Below, piece after piece: positions 8,394 through 16,587 of a stretch of 42,216 nucleotides of DNA (within the stretch, counting starts at the first letter, position 1; the number at the start of each line of letters is the position of its first letter). The stretch is from positions 1 to 42,216 of the forward strand of contig NZ_LLZI01000248.1 of assembly GCF_001509485.1 (NCBI RefSeq), written 5' to 3'. Made by a program: the position numbers and the translations under genes. Below the pieces are notes generated by a model that saw only the letters and a list, made by a program, of their open reading frames with translations, ran no database searches and was not told the origin of the DNA. Origin of the DNA: Streptomyces sp. NRRL F-4489 (GTDB lineage: Bacteria > Actinomycetota > Actinomycetes > Streptomycetales > Streptomycetaceae).

Positions 8394-9281
8394 ATGACGA
8401 AGAAGACGCGGCTGCGCGTGGCGCGCATTGCGGCCGGTGCGGTGATCGCGGCCGGTGCGTCGCTCACCGCGGCGGGCGCGGCGTCCGCGGCCGGTACGAG
8501 CCCCACCGAGGGGCAGCACAACCAGAGCAGTGGGGCTATCGGCGGGTTCCTCAACCTCTTCGGCGGCACCAGCATCGGTGGCGGCGACAACGGTGGCGAC
8601 AGCGGCGGCCAGGAGATCGGCGGCCAGGACACCGGTGGTCAGGAGATCGGTGGCCAGGACTCCGGTGGCCAGGAGATCGGCGGTCAGGACACCGGCGGTC
8701 CGTCCACCGGCGGCGAGTCCGGCGGTGAGTCGGGCGCCCAGACCGGTGGCCAGAGCGGTGGCCAGTCGGGCGGCGAGTCCGGTGGCCAGTCGGGTGGCCA
8801 GAGCGGCGGTCAGTCCGGCGGCGAGTCCGGCGGCCAGTCGGGCGGCCAGTCCGGTGGTCACAGCGGTGGCCAGTCCGGCGGCCAGTCGGGCGGTCAGAGC
8901 GGTGGCCAGTCCGGCGGTCACTCCGGTGGCCAGAGCGGCGGGCAGACCGGCGGCCACAGCGGCGGCCAGTCGGGCGGCCAGAGCGGCGGTCAGACCGGCG
9001 GTCACTCCGGCGGCACCACCACCGGCGGCGACAGCACCGGTACCGGTACCGACAACGAGGGCTCCAAGCCGATCGAGCAGCCCGGCCAGGGCAAGGAGCA
9101 GGTCGTGGACACCCCCGGCCAGGCCAAGCAGCAGGCCAAGGGCGGCCAGCAGCTGGCCGAGACCGGTTCGTCCGGCACCACCTTCCTGCTCATCGGCGCG
9201 GCCACGATGATCGCCGGCGGTGTGGGCTTCCGGGTCCTGCCCCGTCTGATCAACAAGGGCGGCGGCGCGGCGGCTGCCTGA
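8394..9281 (+). CDS. LAETG sortase substrate with Ser-Gly-Gly-Gln repeats
   Basis: A 295-residue predicted cell-wall-anchored protein. Residues 1-32 form a signal peptide: KKTRLR, a hydrophobic stretch, then ASA|AG. Residues 68-207 are an almost pure Gly/Ser/Gln/Glu/His repeat of four-residue units (SGGQ, SGGE, SGGH, TGGQ), preceded by six IGGQD/TGGQE-type units. The C-terminus is a textbook sorting signal: LAETG at 254-258, a hydrophobic helix at about 261-279, then R/K residues. LAxTG matches class E sortases of streptomycetes, as used by long chaplins. There is no enzymatic domain, so the role is likely structural or adhesive at the hyphal surface. The ribosome-binding site GGGGG is in a small hairpin. 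The gene has its own terminator. I know no named homologue. Confidence 0.88.
   Translation: MTKKTRLRVARIAAGAVIAAGASLTAAGAASAAGTSPTEGQHNQSSGAIGGFLNLFGGTSIGGGDNGGDSGGQEIGGQDTGGQEIGGQDSGGQEIGGQDTGGPSTGGESGGESGAQTGGQSGGQSGGESGGQSGGQSGGQSGGESGGQSGGQSGGHSGGQSGGQSGGQSGGQSGGHSGGQSGGQTGGHSGGQSGGQSGGQTGGHSGGTTTGGDSTGTGTDNEGSKPIEQPGQGKEQVVDTPGQAKQQAKGGQQLAETGSSGTTFLLIGAATMIAGGVGFRVLPRLINKGGGAAAA
8595..9014 (+). repeat. in-gene tandem repeat encoding SGGQ-type tetrapeptides
   Basis: About 35 consecutive 12-base units of the form (A/T)GC/TCC GGC GGC/T CAG, with synonymous drift. Glutamine is periodically replaced by Glu or His. Third positions vary between C, G and T, so the repeat is maintained at protein level and is not a recent DNA expansion. 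Confidence 0.9.
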
Positions 9282-9302
9282 CACCGGCGCGCGGTATGAC
9301 AA

Positions 9303-9341
9303 CGAGGGGCCCGGGACGCACAGCGCGTCCCGGGCCCCTCG
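9303..9341 (+). terminator. strong hairpin after the LAETG gene
   Basis: A perfect 17-bp inverted repeat (arms 9303-9319 and 9325-9341, core GGGGCCCGGGACGC) with a five-base loop, 21 bases past the stop. No T-run follows, which is usual for actinomycete terminators. Confidence 0.8.
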
Positions 9342-9523
9342 GGCGTCCACCGGCCCGCACAGGGCAAGCGCCAAACCGCACAGAGCAAGCGCCAAAAAAA
9401 CAAGCGTCAACGAAGACTTGACGAGCGGCGGTCACGCACCCTGCGCGCCGACGCCGTCACCCACCGGAACCGCCGCGGGCCTCACGCCCCGGCCTCGCAC
9501 CGCGGGCCTTGCGCCACCCGGCC

Positions 9524-9715
9524 TCAGCCCACCTGCCGCAGCAGCACCGCCACCGCTATCAGCGCGATCAGCAGCACCGCCAGCACCACCGGGCTGAAGT
9601 GGCCGAAAAGGCCGCCTTGCTGCTGGAGCCGCTCCCTGCTGGCCCGGCACACGGGGCAGCGGCCCTCGCTCACAGGGGCCGCGCAGTTGGCGCACACCAA
9701 TCGGTCGTACGTCAT
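9524..9715 (-). CDS. small zinc-ribbon membrane protein
   Basis: A 63-residue protein on the minus strand. CANC and CPVC at residues 8-21 form a compact four-cysteine zinc ribbon. They are followed by a short charged linker and a single C-terminal transmembrane helix at about 43-60 (VVLAVLLIALIAVAVLL). The ATG at 9715 has a good ribosome-binding site, GAGGAGG, six bases upstream. It is probably a tail-anchored protein with a cytosolic zinc ribbon. Function is unknown. It lies convergent to the LAETG gene and divergent to ftsE. Small proteins of this design recur in Streptomyces, but I cannot assign a family name. Confidence 0.8.
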   Translation of the reverse strand: MTYDRLVCANCAAPVSEGRCPVCRASRERLQQQGGLFGHFSPVVLAVLLIALIAVAVLLRQVG

Positions 9716-9988
9716 GCGACCTCCTCACCTCACCGCTCCAACGCACCAGGAGGCGCGCGGGTTCCCTCTACCACTGTGCCAGGTCCGCCGGCGTACGGCG
9801 CGCCCCGAGGGCCGCCGGCCCCCGCCCACCCGGCATTGTGCGTCTTTTGTCCCGTAGCGCCCATGCGGAAACGCCTCAACCCCCGCCGGCGACTTCGCCC
9901 CCACCGGAGGTTCGCGTAGGGTCACGCTCACCGACGGGAGCCGTGACCGGCAACCCGTACCCCTACCCAGGTCGACCGTGGTGCATCA

Positions 9989-10678
9989 GTGATCCGATTC
10001 GACAACGTCTCCAAGACCTACCCGAAGCAGAACCGCCCCGCCCTCCGGGATGTCTCCCTGGAGATCGAGCGCGGCGAGTTCGTCTTCCTGGTGGGCTCCT
10101 CGGGCTCGGGCAAGTCCACCTTCCTGCGGCTGCTGCTGCGCGAGGAGCGCGCCACCCATGGCGCCGTCCACGTACTGGGGAAGGACCTGGCCAAGCTCTC
10201 CAACTGGAAGGTGCCGCAGATGCGGCGCCAGGTGGGCACGGTCTTCCAGGACTTCCGGCTGCTGCCCAACAAGACGGTGGGGCAGAACGTCGCCTTCGCC
10301 CTGGAAGTCATCGGCAAACCGCGCGGCCAGATCCGCAAGACGGTGCCCGAAGTCCTCGAACTCGTCGGCCTGGGCGGCAAGGAGGACCGCATGCCCGGCG
10401 AGCTGTCCGGTGGCGAGCAGCAGCGCGTCGCCATCGCCCGGGCCTTCGTCAACCGCCCGCTGCTGCTCATCGCCGACGAGCCCACCGGCAACCTCGACCC
10501 GCAGACCTCGGTCGGCATCATGAAGCTGCTGGACCGGATCAACCGCACCGGTACGACGGTGGTCATGGCCACCCACGACCAGCAGATCGTCGACCAGATG
10601 CGCAAGCGGGTCATGGAACTCGAGAAGGGCCGGCTCGTACGCGACCAGTCGCGCGGCGTGTACGGCTACCAGCACTGA
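9989..10678 (+). CDS. ftsE: cell division ATP-binding protein FtsE
   Basis: A 229-residue ABC ATPase. Walker A is GSSGSGKS (about 36-43), the Q-loop is FQDFRLL, the signature is LSGGEQQR, Walker B is [12 protein letters not shown] and the switch histidine is in ATHD. The NLDP/LPNKTV context is typical of FtsE. With FtsX it forms the membrane complex that activates peptidoglycan hydrolases during division or growth. The GTG at 9989 starts with [12 protein letters not shown], the standard FtsE N-terminus. A TAGGGT at 9917-9922 may be a -10 for the operon. The ftsX ATG follows nine bases after the stop, so the two are co-transcribed and probably translationally coupled. Confidence 0.97.
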   Translation: MIRFDNVSKTYPKQNRPALRDVSLEIERGEFVFLVGSSGSGKSTFLRLLLREERATHGAVHVLGKDLAKLSNWKVPQMRRQVGTVFQDFRLLPNKTVGQNVAFALEVIGKPRGQIRKTVPEVLELVGLGGKEDRMPGELSGGEQQRVAIARAFVNRPLLLIADEPTGNLDPQTSVGIMKLLDRINRTGTTVVMATHDQQIVDQMRKRVMELEKGRLVRDQSRGVYGYQH

Positions 10679-10687
10679 AAGGACGCC

Positions 10688-11599
10688 ATGCGCGCCCAGT
10701 TCGTCCTGTCGGAGATCGGCGTCGGTCTCCGCCGAAATCTCACGATGACCTTCGCCGTCATCGTCTCCGTAGCCCTCTCGCTCGGCCTGTTCGGCGCGTC
10801 GCTGCTGATGAGCGACCAGGTCGACACCATGAAGGGCTACTGGTACGACAAGGTCAACGTCTCCATCTTCTTCTGCAACAAGAACGACGCCGAGACCGCC
10901 GCCAACTGCGCCAAGGGCGCGGCCACCGAGCAGCAGAAGAGCGACATCCTCGCCGAGCTGAAGCGGCTGCCGCTGGTGCAGAACGTGCAGCACGAGACCA
11001 GTGACCAGGCGTACAAGCACTACAAGGAGCAGTTCGGCGACACCCCGGTGGCCGGTCTGGTGACCCCGGACCAGCTGCCGGAGTCGTTCCGGGTCAAGCT
11101 CAAGGACCCGACGAAGTTCGACGTCATCAAGTCGGCGTTCTCCGAGCGGCCCGGTGTCGAGCAGGTGCAGGACCAGCGGGACACCGTCGAGCCGCTGTTC
11201 CGGCTGCTGGACGGGATGCGGTACGCGGCGCTGGGCGTGATGGGTCTGATGCTGATCGTCGCGCTGCTGCTGATCGTCAACACCGTGCGGGTCTCGGCGT
11301 TCAGCCGCCGCCGGGAGACCGGCATCATGCGGCTGGTGGGCGCGTCCAGCTTCTACATCCAGATGCCGTTCATCATGGAGGCCGCGATCGCCGGCCTGAT
11401 CGGCGCCGCGTTCGCCTGCGTCCTGCTGGTCGGCGGCAAGTACGTGCTGATCAACCAGTGGCTGGCCAAGCAGATCCAGGTCGTCAACTTCATCGGCTGG
11501 AACTCCGTCCTCTCGGTGCTTCCGCTGGTCCTCGCCATCGGCCTGCTGATGCCCGCGCTGGCCGCCTTCTTCGCACTGCGCAAGTACCTGAAGGTGTGA
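10688..11599 (+). CDS. ftsX: cell division protein FtsX
   Basis: A 303-residue membrane partner of FtsE. It has one N-terminal transmembrane helix (about 20-42), a large extracytoplasmic domain (about 45-170), then three C-terminal helices. The extracellular loop carries two cysteines 12 residues apart (C58/C69 region, CNKNDAETAANC) that could form a disulfide, as in other actinobacterial FtsX. The RRRETGIMRLVGAS segment is the conserved cytoplasmic coupling region of this family. The extracellular domain normally contacts hydrolases such as RipC in mycobacteria. The gene is followed by a clear terminator. Confidence 0.96.
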   Translation: MRAQFVLSEIGVGLRRNLTMTFAVIVSVALSLGLFGASLLMSDQVDTMKGYWYDKVNVSIFFCNKNDAETAANCAKGAATEQQKSDILAELKRLPLVQNVQHETSDQAYKHYKEQFGDTPVAGLVTPDQLPESFRVKLKDPTKFDVIKSAFSERPGVEQVQDQRDTVEPLFRLLDGMRYAALGVMGLMLIVALLLIVNTVRVSAFSRRRETGIMRLVGASSFYIQMPFIMEAAIAGLIGAAFACVLLVGGKYVLINQWLAKQIQVVNFIGWNSVLSVLPLVLAIGLLMPALAAFFALRKYLKV

Positions 11600-11610
11600 C
11601 GTTCCGCCCA

Positions 11611-11647
11611 GGCGCCGTACGGTCAACTCGCCGTACGGCGCCTTTGT
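11611..11647 (+). terminator. intrinsic terminator after ftsEX
   Basis: A perfect 12-bp stem (GGCGCCGTACGG / CCGTACGGCGCC, arms 11611-11622 and 11631-11642) with an 8-base loop, followed by TTTGT, 11 bases after the ftsX stop. Confidence 0.88.
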
Positions 11648-11653
11648 CTCACC

Positions 11654-11659
11654 TAGACT
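11654..11659 (+). promoter_or_regulatory. candidate -10 for a leaderless S41 protease transcript
   Basis: TAGACT ends seven bases before the ATG at 11667, immediately downstream of the ftsX terminator. No ribosome-binding site is present, which suggests leaderless transcription and separates this gene from ftsEX. Confidence 0.5.
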
Positions 11660-11666
11660 CACCGCC

Positions 11667-12851
11667 ATGCCGGGCCCGTGTGCGTACGACCGGCCCCGCC
11701 GCATCCGCCGCGGGGCGGCCCTGACGTTGTTCCTCGCCGGGGTGGTGGCCGCGGGGGCGGTCACCGGCACCTGGGACGAGCGCGCCGCGGACGGCGCGGA
11801 GTCCCTCGCCCACCGCCCCGCCGACACCCCGGCCCTGGGCCGCGCGGCCGGTGAACGGGGCGCCGCGGACGGCAAGTCCGGTGCGCAGGCCGCCGCCGAG
11901 GCCGTCAGCCGCAGCGGCGACCGCTGGGCCGCCGTCTACAGCCCCGGTGAATTCGCCGATTTCCAGGATGCGTTGGCCGGCGCCTACGTGGGCGTCGGGC
12001 TGTCGGTGCGCCAACGGGACGGCGATGAGGTCACCGTCTCCCGGGTGCGGCCCGGCGGCCCGGCGGACCGCGCCGGGATCGCCGCCGGCGACCGCCTCGA
12101 CGCGATCGACGGCCGGCCCGTGCGCGGGCGGCCGGTCACCGAGACCGTGGCCCGGCTGCGCGGCGACGGCCCGGACGGCCCCGGCGCGGGCCCGGCCGCC
12201 GCGGGCAGCCCGGTCCGGCTGGAGCTGCGGCGCGGGGACCGCCACTGGTCGGTGACGCTGCGCCGGGCCCGGCTGCGGACCCCGAACGTCACCGTGGACC
12301 GCCCGTCCGGCGGCGGCCCCACCCGGATCGGGATCACCTCGTTCGCCCGGGGCACCGGCGCCGCGGTGCGCCGCGCGGTCGCCGCCGCCGACCCGCGCCG
12401 GGGCCTGCTGCTGGACCTGCGCGGCAACACCGGCGGCCTGGTCACCGAGGCGGTGGCCACCGCCTCGGTCTTCCTCGACGGCGGACTGGTCGCCACCTAC
12501 GACGTGCACGGCAGCCAGCGCGCCCTGTACGCCCGCGGCGCCGGCGACACCCGTACGCCCCTGGTGGTGCTGGTGGACGGCGGCACGATGAGCGCCGCCG
12601 AGCTGCTGTCCGGGGCGCTGCAGGACCGCGGCCGGGCGGTGGTGGTGGGCACCCCGACGTTCGGGAAGGGCTCGGTGCAGATGCCGCGCACGCTCCCGGA
12701 CGGTTCGGTCGCCGAGCTGACCGTCGGCCACTACCGCACCCCGTCCGGGCGGGCGGTGGACGGCGCCGGGATCACCCCCGACGTGCTCGCCGGGGACCAC
12801 GCCGAGCGGCGGGCCCGCACAGTATTGAGTGGCCTCGGTACCGGCGCCTAG
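11667..12851 (+). CDS. S41 family (CtpA-like) carboxy-terminal processing protease
   Basis: A 394-residue serine protease. A signal anchor lies at about 16-35 (GAALTLFLAGVVAAGAV). A CtpA N-terminal helix region precedes a PDZ domain at about 108-190 (GVGLSVRQRDG...GGPADRAGIAAGDRLDAIDG). The S41 core follows. The catalytic serine is in GGTMSAAELLSGAL and the catalytic lysine in TFGKGSVQ, so the dyad is complete. The enzyme should act outside the membrane, trimming proteins from their C-termini. It sits between ftsEX and smpB with its own promoter. The end of its coding sequence contains the smpB promoter. It is slightly shorter than many CtpA enzymes but contains all domains. Confidence 0.92.
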   Translation: MPGPCAYDRPRRIRRGAALTLFLAGVVAAGAVTGTWDERAADGAESLAHRPADTPALGRAAGERGAADGKSGAQAAAEAVSRSGDRWAAVYSPGEFADFQDALAGAYVGVGLSVRQRDGDEVTVSRVRPGGPADRAGIAAGDRLDAIDGRPVRGRPVTETVARLRGDGPDGPGAGPAAAGSPVRLELRRGDRHWSVTLRRARLRTPNVTVDRPSGGGPTRIGITSFARGTGAAVRRAVAAADPRRGLLLDLRGNTGGLVTEAVATASVFLDGGLVATYDVHGSQRALYARGAGDTRTPLVVLVDGGTMSAAELLSGALQDRGRAVVVGTPTFGKGSVQMPRTLPDGSVAELTVGHYRTPSGRAVDGAGITPDVLAGDHAERRARTVLSGLGTGA

Positions 12852-12854
12852 TGC
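12825..12854 (+). promoter_or_regulatory. candidate smpB promoter inside the end of the protease gene
   Basis: TTGAGT (12825-12830) and TAGTGC (12849-12854) are spaced by 18 bases. The -10 overlaps the TAG stop of the protease. Start would be near 12860, so smpB (ATG 12870) would have a leader of about ten bases and needs no Shine-Dalgarno sequence, and none is seen. Confidence 0.45.
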
Positions 12855-12869
12855 GAAAATGGCCGCACT

Positions 12870-13370
12870 ATGGCTACCAAGGGCAAGGGCAAGGACAAGA
12901 ACGACGGGCGCAAGCTCGTCGCGCAGCACAAGAAGGCGCGCCACGACTACCTCATTCTGGACACCTACGAGTGCGGTGTGGTGCTCACCGGGACGGAAGT
13001 GAAGTCGCTGCGGCAGGGGCGGGCGTCGCTGGTGGACGGTTTCGTCCAGATCGACGACCGGGAGGCGTGGCTGCACAACGTCCACATCCCGGAGTACGCG
13101 CAGGGCACGTGGACGAACCACAGTGCGCGGCGCAAGCGGAAGCTGCTGCTCCACCGGGACGAGATCGACAAGCTGGAGGTCAAGGCCCAGGAGTCGGGCC
13201 ACACGATCGTGCCGCTGTCCCTGTATTTCAAGGACGGCCGGGCCAAGGTCGAGATCGCCCTGGCCAAGGGCAAGAAGGAGTGGGACAAGCGGCAGACGCT
13301 GCGCGAGAAGCAGGACCGCCGGGAGACGGAGCGGGCGATCTCCGCCGTCCGGCGCCGCCAGCGGGCCTGA
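12870..13370 (+). CDS. smpB: SsrA-binding protein SmpB
   Basis: A 166-residue RNA-binding protein essential for tmRNA function. It delivers tmRNA to stalled ribosomes and its C-terminal tail reads the empty decoding site. Recognisable segments are [12 protein letters not shown] ([18 protein letters not shown]), [31 protein letters not shown] and the GKKEWDKR tail. The basic N-terminus is rich in Lys/Gly. The ATG at 12870 is 18 bases past the upstream stop. It is followed 146 bases later by ssrA, so both halves of the trans-translation system are adjacent. Confidence 0.97.
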   Translation: MATKGKGKDKNDGRKLVAQHKKARHDYLILDTYECGVVLTGTEVKSLRQGRASLVDGFVQIDDREAWLHNVHIPEYAQGTWTNHSARRKRKLLLHRDEIDKLEVKAQESGHTIVPLSLYFKDGRAKVEIALAKGKKEWDKRQTLREKQDRRETERAISAVRRRQRA

Positions 13371-13436
13371 CGGACGCGGGGCCGGGCCGGGGCCGCGGCC
13401 CCCGCGGCGGGATCCGCGGGCGGTCCCGGGAATGTG

Positions 13437-13467
13437 CTGGCACCGTCGTGCGTTGGTCACGTACGAT
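13437..13467 (+). promoter_or_regulatory. candidate ssrA promoter
   Basis: CTGGCA (13437-13442) and TACGAT (13462-13467) are spaced by 19 bases. The predicted start lies about 40 bases before the mature tmRNA 5' end, consistent with a precursor trimmed by RNase P. A GCACCC/GGGTGC hairpin lies in the trimmed leader. Confidence 0.4.
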
Positions 13468-13516
13468 GGGGTACGCACCCCGACGAGGGTGCGGCACCAC
13501 CTTGAAAAGAAAACAT

Positions 13517-13883
13517 GGGGATGATCGGTTTCGACAGCGGATGTCGAAGCAGGGGAAGCGAGTCGAGGAAGCGGCAATGATCTCGTAAACCATATGCCGA
13601 AACCAATAATCGCCAACACCAAGCGCGATTCCTTCGCCCTCGCTGCCTAAGTAGCGACTTGCGAAGTGTCAGCCCGGGGCTGTTCCCGACCCGGATCCTG
13701 GCATCAGCTAGGGGACTGCACTTCTGAGCCCGGTCACGGGGTTCAGAAGGACACCAGACAGTGACTGAGCCCGTCGGAGACTTGTCCGCGTGATCTCCGG
13801 GGCCGAGAAAATCGCAGCGGACTGCACTCGGAGAAGCCCTGATTCCGCACCGTTGGACGCGGGTTCGATTCCCGCCATCTCCA
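13517..13883 (+). ncRNA. ssrA: transfer-messenger RNA
   Basis: The 5' end GGGGATGATCGGTTTCGACA is the canonical tmRNA start, and the 3' end holds a T-arm (GGTTCGATTCC) and CATCTCC closing the acceptor stem with GGGGATG. The alanine acceptor G-U pair is present. The mRNA-like part lies at 13612-13650, and pseudoknot-forming GC segments occupy the rest. It rescues stalled ribosomes and tags the nascent peptide for proteolysis. CCA is not encoded in full (ACT follows), so it must be added. The 3' end is good to a base or two. Confidence 0.96.
13612..13650 (+). other. tmRNA tag reading frame, ANTKRDSFALAA
   Basis: Twelve codons beginning at the resume codon GCC and ending in TAA encode ANTKRDSFALAA. 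The ALAA end is the usual ClpXP/proteasome-independent degradation signal. From memory the S. coelicolor tag is longer in its middle part, so this short form may be characteristic of the species. Confidence 0.9.
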
Positions 13884-13895
13884 CTGTTGACGACA

Positions 13896-13944
13896 GGCGA
13901 CGTGTGCCGCGCGAAGAGCGCGGGGCACGTCGCCTTCGTCGTTT
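13896..13944 (+). terminator. ssrA terminator
   Basis: Arms 13896-13912 and 13918-13934 form a long stem (GGCGACGTG / CACGTCGCC and GCCGCGC / GCGCGG with an internal mismatch) around GAAGA, followed by TTCGTCGTTT. It may also serve the convergent MFS gene. Confidence 0.75.
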
Positions 13945-13972
13945 CCGCCCCGTGCGCCGGGAGTGACCGCCG

Positions 13973-15226
13973 TCACCGCCGCCGGGCCGCGAGCGTGCCC
14001 GCCGCCGCGGTGACCGCCAGGGCCAGGGCCGCCGCGGCGGCCGGGACGGTGTAGCCGGCGGCGGGGGAGGGCAGCGCCTCCGCGGCCCAGCCGCCGGCCG
14101 CCGCACCGGCCCCGATACCGGCCAGCAGCGCGGTCACCATCAGCGTCATCCCCTCGTTCAGCCGGCCCGCCGGGGTGCGGGCCTGCACCAGCACGGTCCC
14201 GGTGACCATGGCCGGGGCGGTGGCCGTCCCGGCGATCAGCAGCGCCGCGGCCAGCAGCGGTACGGCGCCGGTGGCGGCGGCCGCGAGCGGCAGCGCCAGC
14301 AGCCCGGCCATCGCGGCGACGCACACCAGGAAGCGGCGCTCGGGCCGGGCCGCCGCGGGCCGCAGCCCGTACAGCAGCCCGGCCGCCCCGGACCCGGCCG
14401 CCTGGAGCGCGAGCAGCACCCCGGCCGCGGCCCGCACGCCGTGCGCGTCCGCGTACGCCAGGGTGACGACCTCCAGGGAGCCGAAGACCGCGCCGGTGGC
14501 CAGGAAGGTGAGCAGCAGCGGCGGCAGGCCGCGGGCGCGCAGCGGGGAGCCGGCGCGGCCGGGCGGCGGCGGGGCGGCCGGCGGTTCGGTGCGGCGCTGG
14601 GCGGCGAACAGCAGCCCGCCGGTGAGCAGCAGCGCGGCGCCCGCGGCGGTGCCGGCCTCCGGGGCGGCCGCGGTGCACAGCAGCGTGGCGAGCAGCGGCC
14701 CGAGCAGGAAGCACAGTTCGTCGGCGGCCTGCTCGAAGGAGGCGGCGGTGTGCCGGGCGGCCGGGTCGCCGCGCAGCACGTGCGCCCAGCGGGCCCGGGC
14801 CATCCCGCCGGTGTTGGGGGTGGTGGCGGTGGCCGCGTAGGAGGCGAAGAGGGTCCAGTCCGGGGCGCCGGCGCGGACGCAGACCACCAGCGACAGCGAG
14901 CCGAGGACGGCCAGGGCGGTGGCCGGGACGGCGATCCGGGCCTGGCCGTGGCGGTCGATGAGCCGGGCGGTGAACGGGCCGGCCAGCGCGGTCGCGGCCA
15001 GGCCGGTGGCGGTGACCGCGCCGGCCAGCGCGTACGAGCCGCGGCCGCCGGCGATCATCAGGACCGCGCTGACGCTGAACATCCCCATCGGCAGCCGGGC
15101 CAGCAGGCCCGCGGCGGTGAAGGCGCGGGTGCCGGGGACGGCGAAGATCCGGGCGTAGGGGGAGCGGCGGCGGGCCGGGCGGACGGGCCGGGCGGTGACG
15201 GGGCGGGCGGCCAGGAAGAGGATCAT
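13973..15226 (-). CDS. MFS transporter (efflux-type)
   Basis: A 417-residue membrane protein with about twelve hydrophobic segments in two halves separated by a Pro/Arg-rich loop (residues 200-235). The loop-2 signature is relaxed (GPFTARLIDRHGQAR). Its general form is that of drug/metabolite exporters of the major facilitator superfamily, and no substrate can be read. The start at 15226 is uncertain: GGAGG lies only one base before this ATG, which is too close, yet the hydrophobic domain begins soon after and no better start is evident. The gene is divergent from a LysR regulator with palindromes between them, so it is probably that regulator's target. The pair sits directly downstream of the tmRNA 3' end. 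Confidence 0.82.
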   Translation of the reverse strand: MILFLAARPVTARPVRPARRRSPYARIFAVPGTRAFTAAGLLARLPMGMFSVSAVLMIAGGRGSYALAGAVTATGLAATALAGPFTARLIDRHGQARIAVPATALAVLGSLSLVVCVRAGAPDWTLFASYAATATTPNTGGMARARWAHVLRGDPAARHTAASFEQAADELCFLLGPLLATLLCTAAAPEAGTAAGAALLLTGGLLFAAQRRTEPPAAPPPPGRAGSPLRARGLPPLLLTFLATGAVFGSLEVVTLAYADAHGVRAAAGVLLALQAAGSGAAGLLYGLRPAAARPERRFLVCVAAMAGLLALPLAAAATGAVPLLAAALLIAGTATAPAMVTGTVLVQARTPAGRLNEGMTLMVTALLAGIGAGAAAGGWAAEALPSPAAGYTVPAAAAALALAVTAAAGTLAARRR

Positions 15227-15260
15227 GCCTCCACGGTCGCGGCGGAACCGGTCCGGGGTC

Positions 15261-15302
15261 CAACACCTGGGCGGGCGCGATTGACGCGGTGGTGTTGTCA
15301 AT
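15261..15302. promoter_or_regulatory. nested inverted repeats in the MFS/LysR divergent region
   Basis: Two overlapping dyads are visible: CAACACC (15261-15267) with GGTGTTG (15291-15297), and ATTGAC (15280-15285) with GTCAAT (15297-15302) separated by 11 bases. The second has the T-N11-A geometry expected of a LysR-type operator. Together they lie between the divergent starts at 15226 and 15356. Confidence 0.55.
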
Positions 15303-15355
15303 GGGCGGCGGGGACGGGGGTGTTGGGGCCCGGCCGCCGGGTGTGAGGATGGGGC

Positions 15356-16345
15356 GTGCCGTACGACATCGATCCCCGGCTGCTGCGCGCGTTCACCGCG
15401 GTCGCCGACGAGCTGCACTTCACCCGGGCCGCGGCGCGGCTGTACGTCGCCCAGCAGGCGCTGAGCCGGGACGTGCGGCGGCTGGAACGGGAGCTGGGCG
15501 CCGAGCTGTTCGTCCGGTCCACCCGGCGGGTGGCGCTGACCGCCGAGGGGGAGCGGCTGCTGCCGTACGCGCGGCGGGTGCTGGCGGCCCATGACGAGCT
15601 GGCGGCGGCGTTCCGGGCGGCGCCGGGGCCGCTGGTGGTGGACGTGGCGGCGCCGGTGGGGACCGCGTACCGGGTGCTGGCGGAGGCGCGGCGGCGGCTG
15701 CCGGACAGCTGCGAGCTGGTCGCGCGGTTCCACAGCGGGCTGACCGGGGCGGCGGCGGAGCTGGCGGCCGGGCGGCTGGACGTCTCGTTCGGGCGGTTCG
15801 CGGGGCTGCCGGAGGGGGTGCGGGCCGGGCTCGGCCACCAGCCGGTGCGGCTGGAGCCGATGGCGGTGCTGCTGCCCGAGGGCCATCCGCTGGCCGGGGC
15901 CGCGGCGGTGCCGCTGGACCGGCTGGCCGGCGAGACGCTGTACGCGGCGGCCGGCAATCCCCGGACCGCGGAGTGGACGGAGCTGGCGGCGCGGCTGTTC
16001 GCGGGGCGGGGGATCGCGATGGCCGAGCCGTTCCCGGAGCTGGCGGGGGCCGAGGAGTTCGTCCGGGTGGTGCGCAAACGCGGCTGGTCGGTGCTGGCGA
16101 GCGTGGAGTTCATCGAGGTGCCGGGGATGGTGCTGCGGCCGCTGGTGGATCCGGTGCCGCTGTCGCCGGTGGGGATGGTGTGGCGGCGGGGGCTGCGGCA
16201 TCCGGGGCTGGACGCGCTGCGCGCCGCCGCCCGGGAGCTGGGCGAGCGGGAGGGCTGGCGGACGCCGCCGGACGGCGCGTGGTGGCTGCCCGGGGAGGAC
16301 GCGGCGGCGATGGGCGTGGCGGCGCGGGCCGCTGAGGGGGCGTGA
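15356..16345 (+). CDS. LysR family transcriptional regulator
   Basis: A 329-residue regulator. The N-terminal winged helix (residues 5-62: LLRAFTAVADELHFTRAAARL...QQALSRDVRRLERELGAELFVRSTRR) is typical of LysR proteins. A periplasmic-binding-like effector domain follows, and the last 30 residues extend past the usual end of the family. The GTG at 15356 begins MPYDIDPRLLRAF, the usual spacing before the helix-turn-helix. It is divergent from an MFS exporter with a T-N11-A dyad between them, so it probably controls the exporter and itself. The inducer is unknown. Confidence 0.9.
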   Translation: MPYDIDPRLLRAFTAVADELHFTRAAARLYVAQQALSRDVRRLERELGAELFVRSTRRVALTAEGERLLPYARRVLAAHDELAAAFRAAPGPLVVDVAAPVGTAYRVLAEARRRLPDSCELVARFHSGLTGAAAELAAGRLDVSFGRFAGLPEGVRAGLGHQPVRLEPMAVLLPEGHPLAGAAAVPLDRLAGETLYAAAGNPRTAEWTELAARLFAGRGIAMAEPFPELAGAEEFVRVVRKRGWSVLASVEFIEVPGMVLRPLVDPVPLSPVGMVWRRGLRHPGLDALRAAARELGEREGWRTPPDGAWWLPGEDAAAMGVAARAAEGA

Positions 16346-16587
16346 GGTCCCGCGCGCGGCGGACGGGCTGGGCGTGCGGCCGTACGCGCGACGCCCCGGC
16401 CGGCGGGCCGCGGACCGCCCTGACGTGATCAACGTCTCTTTATGCGGGGCATATCCCGGCCGCCGCGCAGGCAACCAACGGATCCGAAAACGCTTCCTTA
16501 CGGAAGGACAGCGTGCACGCGCGGCGCACGCGCCGACGGCGCGGCCGGGGTGCGCGTACAGGACGAACGGATAGAACAGGGGGAGTC

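Noticed and set aside
8595..9014. Regular DNA repeats resembling an array
   Set aside because: The 12-base units are codons of a protein repeat without spacers, so it is not a CRISPR array.
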